A stretch of DNA of 64,000 nt from Allomuricauda sp. TY007 (lineage in GTDB: Bacteria; Bacteroidota; Bacteroidia; Flavobacteriales; Flavobacteriaceae): NCBI RefSeq assembly GCF_010468565.1, contig NZ_WUEG01000002.1, forward strand, positions 1 through 64,000. The letters run 5' to 3'. The first letter of the stretch is position 1; each line of letters begins with the position of its first letter. Shown here one piece after another: positions 49,924-59,378 of this stretch. The position numbers and the translations under genes are program-made. The notes below the pieces were generated by a model. That model was given only the letters and a program-made list of their open reading frames with translations. It was not told the DNA's origin and ran no database searches.

Positions 49924-51422
49924 TGATCTTCAGCTTCTTTATCTTTCTTTTTAAATATTGATTTGATGCGGTCTATAAAGTGACCAAATCCTACTAACCC
50001 CTTATCCGCAGTTGCACGTCTGGTGAGCGATATGCCCAAGGGCAGCATGATCATTGTTGGGAGCCAGGCCCCAATGGCGGGGTGAATGTTTCCTTCCTTG
50101 GCATAGTTGCCGGCAAATACACCGATAAAATAATAGGTTAAAAATAAAATGATAGCAACCACCATGGGCAATCCCAATCCCCCTTTGCGAATGATGGCTC
50201 CTAATGGCGCACCTACAAAAAACAAAATGATGCACGAAAGCGCCAGTGCATATTTTTGATGCAGCGATAGAATGTGGCTGTTATAGAACTTGTATCTGCT
50301 TTGCAGCTCGTTCTTTTTGGAAGTCACTGTGTTCAATATACTGGAAACCTCGTTCTGGGCTTTTTTCATTACTTGAATTTGTTCCCACTGTTCCAAGCTT
50401 TGAATAAATCCATCAATGGTTTTAATGGAATCCTGTTCGGTCTTCTCTACCTTTTTTGGGGGTTGAATGAGCTCTAAATTTTGTTTGGTAGTATCTTTTG
50501 GCACTTTGGATGGAAATGCGCCCATACGATTAACGACGTTTTTGGAAAATGCAACTACTTTTTCAAGGTTGTTTTCGCGAAGGGAATCAATATCCTTAAT
50601 GAGCCGTCCCACATTTTTCATCTTGTTTGTGGTGATGTTCTGATCTTCTTCCAAATCCTGATCATTGAGTTCCGAAATATCAATATTGATGGTGTAGGTT
50701 TCAAAATTTGATTTGGCAAAAGGTTGTTTACGGCGTTCTTTGGCATCTTTGGGCATAACCTCTTCGTAGTAGTTTCCATCTTTCAATACCAATTGGATAA
50801 TGTCCGATTCCTCGCTACTGATCAACTCACCGGATTTTGCCTTGATTACGGTATTGTTGATGTTCTGATCTGTTTTTTTATGGATGATGACATTATCCAA
50901 AAAGCGATCTTGCTCTCCATGTTTTTTGTCCACTTTAATGTTCATGCCCTCGCCAGTTCCTTCAAAATCACTAAAAACACCTTCGGTAATGGCGGCTGCT
51001 GGTTTTACTTTGGCAATGTTTCGCCTTAGGTTGAACATTTTTTGTTCTGATATTGGTATCACATCATTGGCAAAAAAGAAAGTGACTACACCTAAGAACA
51101 GTACAAACACGATAAGGCTTCGCATACCACGTTGCAACGATATACCCGAAGCTTTCATGGCAGCAAACTCATAGTTTTCCGCAAATGTACCAAAGGTAAG
51201 GATGGAGGAGAGGAGTACCGTAAGCGGCAACACTTTGTCCACCAAAGTTGGGATAAAGTAGAAAATAAACTTGCCAATAATTACCATGCCCAGTCCTTTT
51301 CCCGCCAAATCATCAATGAATAGCCATATTCCCTGAAAAATGAATATGACGATGAGAATGAAAAAAGAACTGAAGAAGTTGTAAAGAAATCTTCTTAGTA
51401 TATACTGATCAAGTATTTTCAA
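49920..51422 (-). CDS. LptF/LptG family LPS export permease
   Basis: The 500-residue YjgP/YjgQ-family protein has N-terminal helices (ILDQYILRRFLYNFFSSFFILIVIFIFQGIWL; KFIFYFIPTLVDKVLPLTVLLSSILTFG), a large periplasmic beta-jellyroll (about 110-370) and three C-terminal helices. LptF/G pair with LptB to extract LPS from the inner membrane. In Bacteroidota the two subunits are scattered, so whether this is LptF or LptG cannot be told. It starts 3 nt after lolA. Confidence 0.82.
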   Translation of the reverse strand: MKILDQYILRRFLYNFFSSFFILIVIFIFQGIWLFIDDLAGKGLGMVIIGKFIFYFIPTLVDKVLPLTVLLSSILTFGTFAENYEFAAMKASGISLQRGMRSLIVFVLFLGVVTFFFANDVIPISEQKMFNLRRNIAKVKPAAAITEGVFSDFEGTGEGMNIKVDKKHGEQDRFLDNVIIHKKTDQNINNTVIKAKSGELISSEESDIIQLVLKDGNYYEEVMPKDAKERRKQPFAKSNFETYTINIDISELNDQDLEEDQNITTNKMKNVGRLIKDIDSLRENNLEKVVAFSKNVVNRMGAFPSKVPKDTTKQNLELIQPPKKVEKTEQDSIKTIDGFIQSLEQWEQIQVMKKAQNEVSSILNTVTSKKNELQSRYKFYNSHILSLHQKYALALSCIILFFVGAPLGAIIRKGGLGLPMVVAIILFLTYYFIGVFAGNYAKEGNIHPAIGAWLPTMIMLPLGISLTRRATADKGLVGFGHFIDRIKSIFKKKDKEAEDQ

Positions 51423-51425
51423 TGC

Positions 51426-52073
51426 CTAGTTTCTTATGATATAATATCCTTTGTCCTCGTATTTTTTCTCGTCAAAGGTAAACAGAGTACTTGATATGGG
51501 CTGATTGGTTTTGAAAGAATTAACGGTAATGGTGGTTTTGGTGCCATTGTTGCCCGTTTGAATGAGTTTATAGATGTGTTTGGTCTGCGTATCCACACCC
51601 AACAGCACGGATTTGATTTCCGTATTGGAGTCGATGGGGATTAATTTTACATATTGGATTTTTCTGCCCCCTACATTTTGAAGGATATCCCATTGGTAGT
51701 TATGTCCCGTTTTGTAGAAGGTCAACATTTTGGAGGGGCTTACGTTGTCGTTGTCTTCGTTAACGTCCTCAATGGTCACTTCTTCGTTTTCGGGAACTAC
51801 GGTGTACACTTTGTTGCCATCGTACATTTGTTTGGCCCCAAAATAATTGAGTAGGTACTTTTCTCCTTGGAGTGTTACGTTTCCGTTGGTTTCCTGTTTT
51901 AAATCGGCTTCGGTGTTTTCCAAGGTGGACTGGAAATCAATATAAATATTGTCGTAGCTCTGTACTTTGTTGTACACTTCGTCCAAAAGTGCTTTGGCTT
52001 TATCGGAGTTCTGTCCGTAAGAAGCTAATCCAACGGTAAACAATGCTATAAAAAGAATACTTTTCTTGATCAT
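51426..52073 (-). CDS. lolA: Outer-membrane lipoprotein carrier protein LolA
   Basis: The 215-residue protein (start MIKKSILFIALFTVG, giving a signal peptide to SYGQ) has the LolA fold with NIYIDFQSTLENTEADLKQETNGNVTLQGEKYLLNYFG and TFYKTGHNYQWDIL. It ferries lipoproteins across the periplasm. The start was chosen at 52073; a longer start would overlap ftsK and weaken the signal peptide. It lies between ftsK and the LptF/G gene. Confidence 0.83.
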   Translation of the reverse strand: MIKKSILFIALFTVGLASYGQNSDKAKALLDEVYNKVQSYDNIYIDFQSTLENTEADLKQETNGNVTLQGEKYLLNYFGAKQMYDGNKVYTVVPENEEVTIEDVNEDNDNVSPSKMLTFYKTGHNYQWDILQNVGGRKIQYVKLIPIDSNTEIKSVLLGVDTQTKHIYKLIQTGNNGTKTTITVNSFKTNQPISSTLFTFDEKKYEDKGYYIIRN

Positions 52074-52077
52074 GGTC

Positions 52078-54468
52078 TTATTTTGCTTCATTTTCTAATA
52101 GTTGTTCCAAAGAATACATATCGGGGACCAATACTTGTCTTGCTTTACTTCCTTCAAATGGCCCCACAATTCCGGCAGCTTCCAATTGGTCTATAATTCT
52201 ACCGGCCCTGTTGTATCCCAATTTTAATTTACGTTGGATAAGGGAAGCGGAACCTTGCTGAGCGGTTACGATAACTTCTGCAGCTTCTTTGAACATAGCA
52301 TCCCTTTCCGCGATATCATTATCAAGACTTGTGCCAGATTCCTCGCCTACATACTCTGGCAGTAAGTGCGCTTCGGGGTATGCACGTTGCGAACCGATGT
52401 ATTCGGTAATTTTTGCCACTTCTGGTGTATCCACAAAAGCACATTGCAACCTTGTAACGTCATTTCCTTGGGTGTAGAGCATATCTCCGCGACCGATAAG
52501 CTGGTCAGCGCCTTGTGCATCCAAAATGGTTCTAGAGTCAATTTTTGAGGTTACCCTAAATGCTATCCTAGCAGGGAAGTTGGCCTTGATGATACCGGTA
52601 ATTACGTTAACCGATGGTCTTTGTGTGGCAATGATCAGGTGAATGCCAATGGCACGTGCCAATTGTGCCAATCTGGCAATGGGTGTTTCCACTTCCTTGC
52701 CCGCTGTCATAATCAAATCAGCAAACTCATCTATCACCAAAACAATGTATGGCAAGAATTTATGTCCATCGTTCGGATTCAATTTTCTGGCCTTGAACTT
52801 GGCATTGTATTCCTTAACGTTTCGCACCATGGCCGACTTGAGCAGCTCGTAACGGTTGTCCATTTCAATACAAAGCGAATTCAAGGTGTTGATTACCTTG
52901 GTGTTATCCGTTATGATAGCTTCTTCGGAATCGGGCAGCTTTGCCAAAAAGTGACGTTCAATTTTGTTGTAAAGGGTCAATTCCACCTTTTTGGGGTCTA
53001 CCAAAATAAATTTAACCTCTGCGGGATGCTTTTTGTAGAGTAGGGATGTGATGACGGCGTTTAACCCTACGGATTTACCTTGACCCGTAGCACCTGCCAT
53101 AAGCATGTGGGGCATTTTGGCAAGGTCAACCACAAAAGTTTCGTTGCTAATGGTTTTTCCAAAGGCAATGGGCAATTCCATTTCCGCTTTCTGGAATTTA
53201 TTGGAAGCGATTACCGAACGCATGGAAACAATGGTGGCATTTTTGTTCGGAACCTCAATACCCACGGTTCCTTTGCCAGGAATAGGGGCAATGATTCGGA
53301 TTCCCAACGCCGCCAAGGAAAGTGCTATGTCATCTTCCAAGTTTTTGATCTTGGAAATACGGATGCCGGCCTCTGGAACAATTTCGTAAAGCGTTACCGT
53401 GGGACCAATGGTCGCTTTAATCTGGGCAATTCCAATTTTATAGTTTTTGAGAGTGCTTACAATTCGGTTTTTGTTTTCCTCGAGCTCCTCTTGGTTGATG
53501 GTGATACCGCCAGAAGCACCGTGCGCTTCCAAAAGGTCAAGGGTAGGGAACTTATAATTTCCTAGTTCCAGTTTTGGGTCGAATTCCCCAAAATCCTTTA
53601 CCAATCTGGCAGCTGTTACATCGGTTTCTTCTTCTTCAACGGGTGTTTCTTCAACTTTTAGATCAATATCGGATTCTTCCTCTTGCGGAAGATTTACATC
53701 GAGTCCCGCTTCCTCGTTTAACGGAGGAATGTTTTCTTTATGGGTGTAGGTGTCTATTTTTTCAGGAACCTTATCATCTGTACTCAACTCAATACTGCCC
53801 TCCCCATCTTCATTAATGGTTTGGGTGTTGTGGATTGAAGGTTCTTCATTAAAATCAGATTTGATTTTTTGTTTCTGTCTGCGGAAGAAGTTGGCAAACC
53901 CTTCGGGTGTAAAATTAAACAGTCGGACCAAGATTACCATCAAAACAAATATCAAAATCAAGAACACACCGACCTTACCTGTATAATCTTGAAGAAAATC
54001 GTTCATTTCGTAACCGATAAGGCCACCCAACAATGGAAAATCCGCAGCAAAAAAACCAAGTGCAATGGATCCCCAGATGACTCCGACCAGCCCCCAAATC
54101 CATTTGGAGATCAATCGTTTTCCATTCAATCCCAAAAAGAGATAGAGCCCGGTGACGGCCAATAAGAACGGAAACACAAAAGAGGCCAAACCAAAGCCTT
54201 TGTACATAAAAAAGTGGCTTACACCGGCCCCAAATTTATTGAGCAGGTTGCTTGCTTGGGCATTACGGTCCGCAAATTGGGACAGCATGCTTTGATCCTC
54301 TTGCCATGTGAAATAAAACGACATGAAAGAGAAAAAAAGCGCAATGCTGAGAACGATCAAAAGGCTGCCAAAAATAATCTTGTTCTGCTTGGAAGGCTTA
54401 AAGGTTACCTTCTTCTTGGCAGTAGAAGTAGTTTTTTTTGATTTGGATTTTGTTCGTTTTTTGGCCAT
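52078..54468 (-). CDS. ftsK: DNA translocase FtsK
   Basis: The product is about 796 residues, with an N-terminal basic tail and four membrane helices, an acidic linker (about 195-300), and the motor domain with Walker A GATGQGKS (459-466) and Walker B VLVIDEFADL. The C-terminal gamma winged-helix (LIQRKLKLGYNRAGRIIDQLEAAGIVG) recognises the KOPS-like polar sequences. It segregates chromosome ends at the division septum and aids XerCD. It is followed tightly by lolA. Confidence 0.9.
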   Translation of the reverse strand: MAKKRTKSKSKKTTSTAKKKVTFKPSKQNKIIFGSLLIVLSIALFFSFMSFYFTWQEDQSMLSQFADRNAQASNLLNKFGAGVSHFFMYKGFGLASFVFPFLLAVTGLYLFLGLNGKRLISKWIWGLVGVIWGSIALGFFAADFPLLGGLIGYEMNDFLQDYTGKVGVFLILIFVLMVILVRLFNFTPEGFANFFRRQKQKIKSDFNEEPSIHNTQTINEDGEGSIELSTDDKVPEKIDTYTHKENIPPLNEEAGLDVNLPQEEESDIDLKVEETPVEEEETDVTAARLVKDFGEFDPKLELGNYKFPTLDLLEAHGASGGITINQEELEENKNRIVSTLKNYKIGIAQIKATIGPTVTLYEIVPEAGIRISKIKNLEDDIALSLAALGIRIIAPIPGKGTVGIEVPNKNATIVSMRSVIASNKFQKAEMELPIAFGKTISNETFVVDLAKMPHMLMAGATGQGKSVGLNAVITSLLYKKHPAEVKFILVDPKKVELTLYNKIERHFLAKLPDSEEAIITDNTKVINTLNSLCIEMDNRYELLKSAMVRNVKEYNAKFKARKLNPNDGHKFLPYIVLVIDEFADLIMTAGKEVETPIARLAQLARAIGIHLIIATQRPSVNVITGIIKANFPARIAFRVTSKIDSRTILDAQGADQLIGRGDMLYTQGNDVTRLQCAFVDTPEVAKITEYIGSQRAYPEAHLLPEYVGEESGTSLDNDIAERDAMFKEAAEVIVTAQQGSASLIQRKLKLGYNRAGRIIDQLEAAGIVGPFEGSKARQVLVPDMYSLEQLLENEAK

Positions 54469-54530
54469 CAATTGTTTTTAAGCGGGGCTAAGTTACAAAT
54501 TTACCTTGCTACTCGGGGTGTTGGATTTTG

Positions 54531-54896
54531 CTAAAAAATTTTAGGCACATAGATGATAAGGCCAACAATGCTTGCCAAGACCGATACTATCATAACGGCT
54601 CCTGCGGAAATATCTTTTATCAACCCAATCTTAGGGTCCAAATCGGGCTGGATATAGTCACATATTTTTTCAATGGCAGTGTTTACTCCTTCCACACCCA
54701 TTACCAAACCAATGGCCAACAGTTGGAGAATCCATTCGGTGTTCGATATTTGAAAATAAAACCCAAAAGCTGTGACCACCAATGTTATAACGAACTGAAT
54801 TTTAATGCTGGGCTCTGTGCGCAATAACAGAAACATGCCCTTTAGGGCATATCCTACGCTTTTTATCCTATTCTGAAGAAAAGATTCTTTGGGCAT
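54531..54896 (-). CDS. dgkA: Diacylglycerol kinase, DgkA family
   Basis: The 121-residue membrane protein has the DgkA pattern: basic N-terminal surface helix (NRIKSVGYALKGMFLLLRTEPSIKIQ), three membrane helices and the catalytic signature MGVEGVNTAIEKICDYIQPDLDPKIGLIKDISAGAV. It phosphorylates diacylglycerol or undecaprenol. It precedes ftsK by 62 nt, possibly in the same operon. Confidence 0.87.
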   Translation of the reverse strand: MPKESFLQNRIKSVGYALKGMFLLLRTEPSIKIQFVITLVVTAFGFYFQISNTEWILQLLAIGLVMGVEGVNTAIEKICDYIQPDLDPKIGLIKDISAGAVMIVSVLASIVGLIIYVPKIF

Positions 54897-54970
54897 TTAG
54901 AATGCTTCAAATATTTTTTTGACATTAACCTTCTAGCCGAAAGTTTAATGCGGCTCGGTGTCAAAAATAC

Positions 54971-55006
54971 TAAAAAAACCTTCCCGAAGTCTGTTACGGG
55001 AAGGTT
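54971..55006 (-). terminator. Terminator of the prx-trx-DUF6952 operon
   Basis: On the minus strand ACCTTCCCG...CGGGAAGGT followed by TTTTTTTAG lies 28 nt past the DUF6952 stop. Confidence 0.85.
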
Positions 55007-55033
55007 CTTATTTGCTGTTTTATATAATATATG

Positions 55034-55291
55034 TTACTTATCTATGGAGCCGAGCACTCTGGACATAAAACCGTTAAGCGCTTCTTTTTTAGGAGTTCCG
55101 TTCTTGATTTCGTTGGATACTTCCAAAGCGCCATAAATATTGGAGATCAATTCCCCGATCATATCCAGTTCCTCATCCTTGAGGCTAGAGACTTCGCAAA
55201 CACTTTCTAGGGTATCTGCAGTTTCCTGAAGATAATCCTCGTCGTGCTCTTCGGCAAAATTGACCAACTGTTTAATTATGGGCAACTTCAT
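55034..55291 (-). CDS. DUF6952 family protein
   Basis: The 85-residue acidic helical protein (MKLPIIKQLVNFAEEHDEDY...LESVCEVSSLKDEELDMIGELISNIYG) matches the DUF6952 pattern common behind thioredoxin genes in Bacteroidota. It has one internal cysteine. The function is unknown; the 20-nt overlap with trx and shared terminator tie it to the peroxide-defence operon. It may be a regulator or a partner of the thioredoxin. Confidence 0.72.
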   Translation of the reverse strand: MKLPIIKQLVNFAEEHDEDYLQETADTLESVCEVSSLKDEELDMIGELISNIYGALEVSNEIKNGTPKKEALNGFMSRVLGSIDK

Positions 55292-55586
55292 TGATCAAGT
55301 CTTTTAAAACAACATATTTATTGGTCTGTACCTGATTCTTTAATGCCCCTTTTGAAAAAGCGGCAAAAGTGGGCAAATTGTCCACGTTGGCCAGCTTTCT
55401 GGATTCTGGGAATTTTTCGGCATCGACCATTACAAACTTTATATCTTCGTTCAAAGAGGCTTCCTTTTTGAACTTTGGCTTCATGATCCTGCAGTTGCCA
55501 CACCAAGATGCGCTGTACTGCACCACTACGTTGTCATTGTTGGCAATGACCTCGCTTAAATTGTCTTTGTCCAATTCTACAACCAT
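55272..55586 (-). CDS. Thioredoxin-family protein with WCGNC active site
   Basis: The 104-residue thioredoxin fold (start ATG 55586, MVVELDKDNL) has the redox motif SASWCGNCRIMKPKF (Cys29, Cys32) and the cis-Pro loop NLPTFAAF. WCGNC in place of WCGPC should alter redox potential. It lies 5 nt behind the peroxiredoxin and probably serves as its reductant. The longer in-frame start would run through the peroxiredoxin gene and is rejected. Confidence 0.83.
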   Translation of the reverse strand: MVVELDKDNLSEVIANNDNVVVQYSASWCGNCRIMKPKFKKEASLNEDIKFVMVDAEKFPESRKLANVDNLPTFAAFSKGALKNQVQTNKYVVLKDLINEVAHN

Positions 55587-55591
55587 AGTGC

Positions 55592-56236
55592 TTAGTTTAC
55601 GTGATTGGCCAAGTAATCGGAAACACCAGCTCTGTCCGCGTTCATGGCTTGTTTTCCTTCTTCCCAATTCGCTGGACAAACTTCTCCTTTTTCCTGAACG
55701 TGAGTGTAGGCATCTACCAAACGCAAAAATTCCTTCACGTTTCTACCCAATGGCATGTGATTGATGCTTTCGTGGAATACGGTCCCTTCTTCATCAATTA
55801 AATAAGTGGCTCTGTAGGTAACGTTGTCACCTTCCACTACAACAGAATTGGTCTCCTCGTTATAGTCTTCTTTCATGATGTCCAAGATTCCCAAGGCAGA
55901 AGCCAAGTTTCTATTGCTGTCAGAAACGATAGGGTAGGTTACACCTTCTATTCCTCCGTTGTCCTTTTCAGTGTTCAGCCATGCAAAATGCACTTCGGCA
56001 GTATCACAAGAAGCTCCGATAACAATGGTATTCCTTTTTTCAAACTCACTTAGGTTTTGTTGAAAGGCAAAAAGCTCGGTCGGACACACAAAAGTGAAGT
56101 CTTTAGGGTACCAGAACAACAATACTTTCTTGTTTTCGGCTTTGGCTTTCTCTAAAATATTGATTTTGAATGTGTCGCCCAATTCGTCGATGGCGTTTAC
56201 TTCAATGTTTGGAAATTTTCTTCCTACTAAAGTCAT
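55592..56236 (-). CDS. 2-Cys peroxiredoxin (AhpC/Prx1 type)
   Basis: The 214-residue peroxiredoxin has the peroxidatic Cys51 in FTFVCPTELFAF and the resolving Cys187 in GEVCPANWEEG. It reduces hydrogen peroxide and organic peroxides. It is the first gene of the operon with the WCGNC thioredoxin and DUF6952; promoter and terminator are both visible. Confidence 0.92.
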   Translation of the reverse strand: MTLVGRKFPNIEVNAIDELGDTFKINILEKAKAENKKVLLFWYPKDFTFVCPTELFAFQQNLSEFEKRNTIVIGASCDTAEVHFAWLNTEKDNGGIEGVTYPIVSDSNRNLASALGILDIMKEDYNEETNSVVVEGDNVTYRATYLIDEEGTVFHESINHMPLGRNVKEFLRLVDAYTHVQEKGEVCPANWEEGKQAMNADRAGVSDYLANHVN

Positions 56237-56266
56237 TTATTGGATGTTTTTATAAATTTCGAATAG

Positions 56267-56298
56267 CAAAAATAGGGCGGTTTTATGGCTTTTACCAA
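56267..56298 (-). promoter_or_regulatory. Promoter of the peroxiredoxin operon
   Basis: On the minus strand TTGG, about 20 bp, then TATTTTTG (56267-56274) matches the Bacteroidota promoter. It ends 30 nt before the peroxiredoxin ATG. Confidence 0.65.
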
Positions 56299-56444
56299 CT
56301 TAAAAATTTGTATTTCTTATGGCTTGATAAGGTGTGACTATGCAATAAAAAAGCACCATCAAAATTGAGGTTGTGGCAAAATTGCACATCAATTTTTGAT
56401 GACTTCTCAAAGAAGTCGATGTATTGGAAAAGCTGAAATAAAAT

Positions 56445-57935
56445 TTATTCAGAGGCCGTGGTGGTAAGTTGCTTGATCTTGATTCGGAAAGCAGCAAAAA
56501 GCAACGTCATTATAGGGCTTAACCAATTGAAAATGGCATACAGGAAGTACTCACCGACACCAACACCCAAAACACTGCTGTGGTAGGCACCACAAGTGTT
56601 CCAAGGCACCAGAACGGAAGTCACTGTTCCTGAATCTTCCAATGACCGGCTCAGGTTTTCGGGGGCAAGACCACGTTCCTCATAGGCTTTCGAGAACATT
56701 TTTCCGGGCACTACAATGGCCAAATACTGGTCGGAAGCGGTTACGTTCAAGGCCAAACAGCTTCCTACGGTGCTTGCGAACAGTCCAAAAGTGGTCTTTG
56801 CCAATTTTAAAAGGGATTCCGTGATGCGTTCCAAAGCCCCGATACCGTCCATGATGCCCCCGAATACCATGGCACAGACAATCAACCAAATGGTGCCGAG
56901 CATACCGTCCATACCGCCAGAAGAGAACAAATCGTTCAAGGCTGGGTCGTCGGTGGCTATATTCGTTTCAACAGTTATAGCATTCATAATTCCTTTGTAC
57001 CCTGTTTCAAAATTCAACGCGGTACCTCCACCAATATTGGCTACGATGTCAGGCTGGAAAATTAGCGCAAACACACCGCCCAACAAAGTTCCTACCAAAA
57101 GAGCCATCAATGGTGGCGCCTTTTTAAGAATCAATCCAATTACGACCAAGGGTACAATAAACAGCCAACCATTAATATTGAAGGTAGACCCAATATTGGT
57201 AAGGAGCGAACTTGTGTCCGCCACTCCGGATGTATCAATTGTAAAACCAAGAATAATAAAAACAATCAAGGTAACCACAATAGTCGGTACGGTTGTGTAG
57301 GTCATATAGCGGATGTGGGAGAACAAATCCCCTCCGGCCATGGCAGGGGCCAAGTTGGTGGTATCGCTCAATGGTGACATTTTATCCCCGAAGTAAGCAC
57401 CGGAAAGCACAGCGCCTGCCGTCATTCCCAACGAAATGCCCAAGGCCTCGCCGATACCTATCAAGGCAATACCAACAGTTGCCGCCGTGGTCCAGCTACT
57501 TCCCGTGGCAATGGAAATAATAGCGCAGATTACTACACAGGCGGCCAAAAATATGGTGGGATTCAAAATTTGAAGTCCGTAATAGATCATCGCGGGAATA
57601 ATTCCGCTAACCAACCAAGTCCCGGACAACGCACCTACCATTAAAAGGATAAGCAAAGCACCTGTGGTGGACCGAACATTTTCGGCGACCTCATCAATCA
57701 TTTGATCATAGGATACCTTATTGAAAAAACCAACGATTGCTGCGACTGCACCGCCCATTAAGAGGATAAACTGGTTGGAACCGCTCAGGGCGTCATCACC
57801 AAAAACAAAAACATTGTAGGCGAGCATGGCCACAAGGGCGAAAACAGGTATCAACGCTTCCGTGATGCTCAGTTGTTTGTTTTCTACAATATGTTCGTCT
57901 TCCCTAAATTTTGGTTTTTCCTCTTTGTTCGGCAT
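56445..57935 (-). CDS. NhaC-family Na+/H+ antiporter-like transporter
   Basis: The 496-residue protein has about 12 membrane helices of the NhaC family: LLILLMVGALSGTWLVSGIIPAMIYYG, ATGSSWTTAATVGIALIGIGEALG, GAYFGDKMSPLSDTTNLAPA and TASDQYLAIVVPGKMF. NhaC relatives exchange sodium for protons, or transport amino and organic acids (MleN, MetT). It lies 72 nt downstream of the methionine gamma-lyase-like gene, so a transport role in sulfur amino acid use is possible (inference). Ion specificity cannot be read from sequence. Confidence 0.85.
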   Translation of the reverse strand: MPNKEEKPKFREDEHIVENKQLSITEALIPVFALVAMLAYNVFVFGDDALSGSNQFILLMGGAVAAIVGFFNKVSYDQMIDEVAENVRSTTGALLILLMVGALSGTWLVSGIIPAMIYYGLQILNPTIFLAACVVICAIISIATGSSWTTAATVGIALIGIGEALGISLGMTAGAVLSGAYFGDKMSPLSDTTNLAPAMAGGDLFSHIRYMTYTTVPTIVVTLIVFIILGFTIDTSGVADTSSLLTNIGSTFNINGWLFIVPLVVIGLILKKAPPLMALLVGTLLGGVFALIFQPDIVANIGGGTALNFETGYKGIMNAITVETNIATDDPALNDLFSSGGMDGMLGTIWLIVCAMVFGGIMDGIGALERITESLLKLAKTTFGLFASTVGSCLALNVTASDQYLAIVVPGKMFSKAYEERGLAPENLSRSLEDSGTVTSVLVPWNTCGAYHSSVLGVGVGEYFLYAIFNWLSPIMTLLFAAFRIKIKQLTTTASE

Positions 57936-58007
57936 TTGGTCTGAGTTTGTTAAGAGGTAATATTACGATTTTGCACCATGTTGTGCAAACTGCATTAGTC
58001 GACTTAA

Positions 58008-59228
58008 CTAGGTCAAACTTGCATCTGGCGATAGAATATCCAACTTTTCCATACAGCTTCGCATGGTGGTGTATGTCTTTCGGATATCATTGTCCAGACC
58101 AATGGAAAAACGGATAAGTCCTTGGGATAGACCCAATTCCTTTTGTTCTTCTTCTGGAATTTCTGAAGATGTGGAAGTTCCCGAAGCGCTGAACAAGGTT
58201 TTGTAAAAGCCAAGGCTTACTGCCAAATAGCCCAATTTTTCTTTTTGCATCAGTTCCATTAAGGTATTTGCCCGTTCCACGGAACCTACATCAAGGGTAA
58301 GCATTCCGCCAAAACCGTATTCTGGGTTCATTTGGGATTTCATCAACCGATGCCCGGAATGACTTTCCAAGCCGGGATACACTACTTTTAAACCATCTTT
58401 TTCAAACTGTTCGGCGAGGTAGTGGGCATTTTCACTATGTTTTTTTATTCGGATGTGCAACGTTCGCATATTCTTCAAAATGGAAGCGGCACGTAAGCTA
58501 TCCAACGTACTGCCCAGAAGCATTCCGGCTCCATTGTTCACATCTTTTAAGCTCAAACAAAAATCGGTTGAGGCACAAACAGCGCCGGCAACACAATCAC
58601 TGCTACCGTTGATGAATTTGGTAAGACTGTGCACTACAATATCGGCACCCAGCTTTGCTGCGTTGATGGTAAGCGGTGAAAACGTATTGTCCACCACCAA
58701 GGGCATATTATTTTTCTTGGCGATTTTGGACAACGAAGGAATGTCCGCAATTTCCAGCAAAGGATTGCTGACCGCCTCGCAATAGATCATCTTGGTTTTT
58801 GGTGTGATGGAGTTCGCCACGGTTTCCAAATCGGTAATATCCACAAAGGAAACGTCCATATTGAACTTCTTTACAAAATTTTTCAGGAAAGCGTAGGTCC
58901 CACCGTAAATGGTTCGGCTACACACAATATGGTCCCCGGCATCGCACAATTGAAGAATCACTGCGGTAATGGCGCCCATCCCGCTAGCATACACATTGGC
59001 CGATTCCGTGCCTTCCAATTGTGCCATGGCCTCGCCCAAATACAAGTTGGACGGGGAGGAGTGGCGACTGTACAAATAACAGCCTTCCGTGTTCCCTTCA
59101 AAGGTATCGAACATGGTTTTTGCTGACAGAAATGTGTAGGTAGAAGAATCTGATATGGAGGGGTTTACACCTCCGAATTCACCAAAATATTGAAGGTCTT
59201 GAATATGTTCCGATGCTTTATAGTCCAT
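58008..59228 (-). CDS. Cys/Met metabolism PLP enzyme (methionine gamma-lyase-like)
   Basis: The 406-residue enzyme of the cystathionine gamma-synthase family has the substrate/PLP loop YSRHSSPSNLYLGEAMAQLEGTE, VYASGMGAITAV, YCEAVSNPLLEIADI, VVDNTFSP and the PLP-lysine in HSLTKFINGSSD. The SSPSN version and lack of cystathionine-specific residues point to a gamma-lyase, but cystathionine lyase or synthase activity cannot be excluded. An Lrp-family regulator is divergent and an NhaC transporter is downstream. Confidence 0.78.
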   Translation of the reverse strand: MDYKASEHIQDLQYFGEFGGVNPSISDSSTYTFLSAKTMFDTFEGNTEGCYLYSRHSSPSNLYLGEAMAQLEGTESANVYASGMGAITAVILQLCDAGDHIVCSRTIYGGTYAFLKNFVKKFNMDVSFVDITDLETVANSITPKTKMIYCEAVSNPLLEIADIPSLSKIAKKNNMPLVVDNTFSPLTINAAKLGADIVVHSLTKFINGSSDCVAGAVCASTDFCLSLKDVNNGAGMLLGSTLDSLRAASILKNMRTLHIRIKKHSENAHYLAEQFEKDGLKVVYPGLESHSGHRLMKSQMNPEYGFGGMLTLDVGSVERANTLMELMQKEKLGYLAVSLGFYKTLFSASGTSTSSEIPEEEQKELGLSQGLIRFSIGLDNDIRKTYTTMRSCMEKLDILSPDASLT

Positions 59229-59378
59229 AATGAGCTGTTTTTAGTAAAAATAAAAATATATAGACCTAAAATCAATAGATTATGATAAATGAGGATAAAT
59301 AATCTTATTTCATGGAAATATTAGGAAATTGTTCCGTAAAATTGGATTTTTGATGTTTCAATTAGAAAAATCGTCGGT

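Noticed and set aside
59229..59378. SAM riboswitch before the methionine gamma-lyase-like gene
   Set aside because: The 150-bp gap to the Lrp gene lacks the conserved SAM-I helices and is too AT-rich; regulation by Lrp is more likely.
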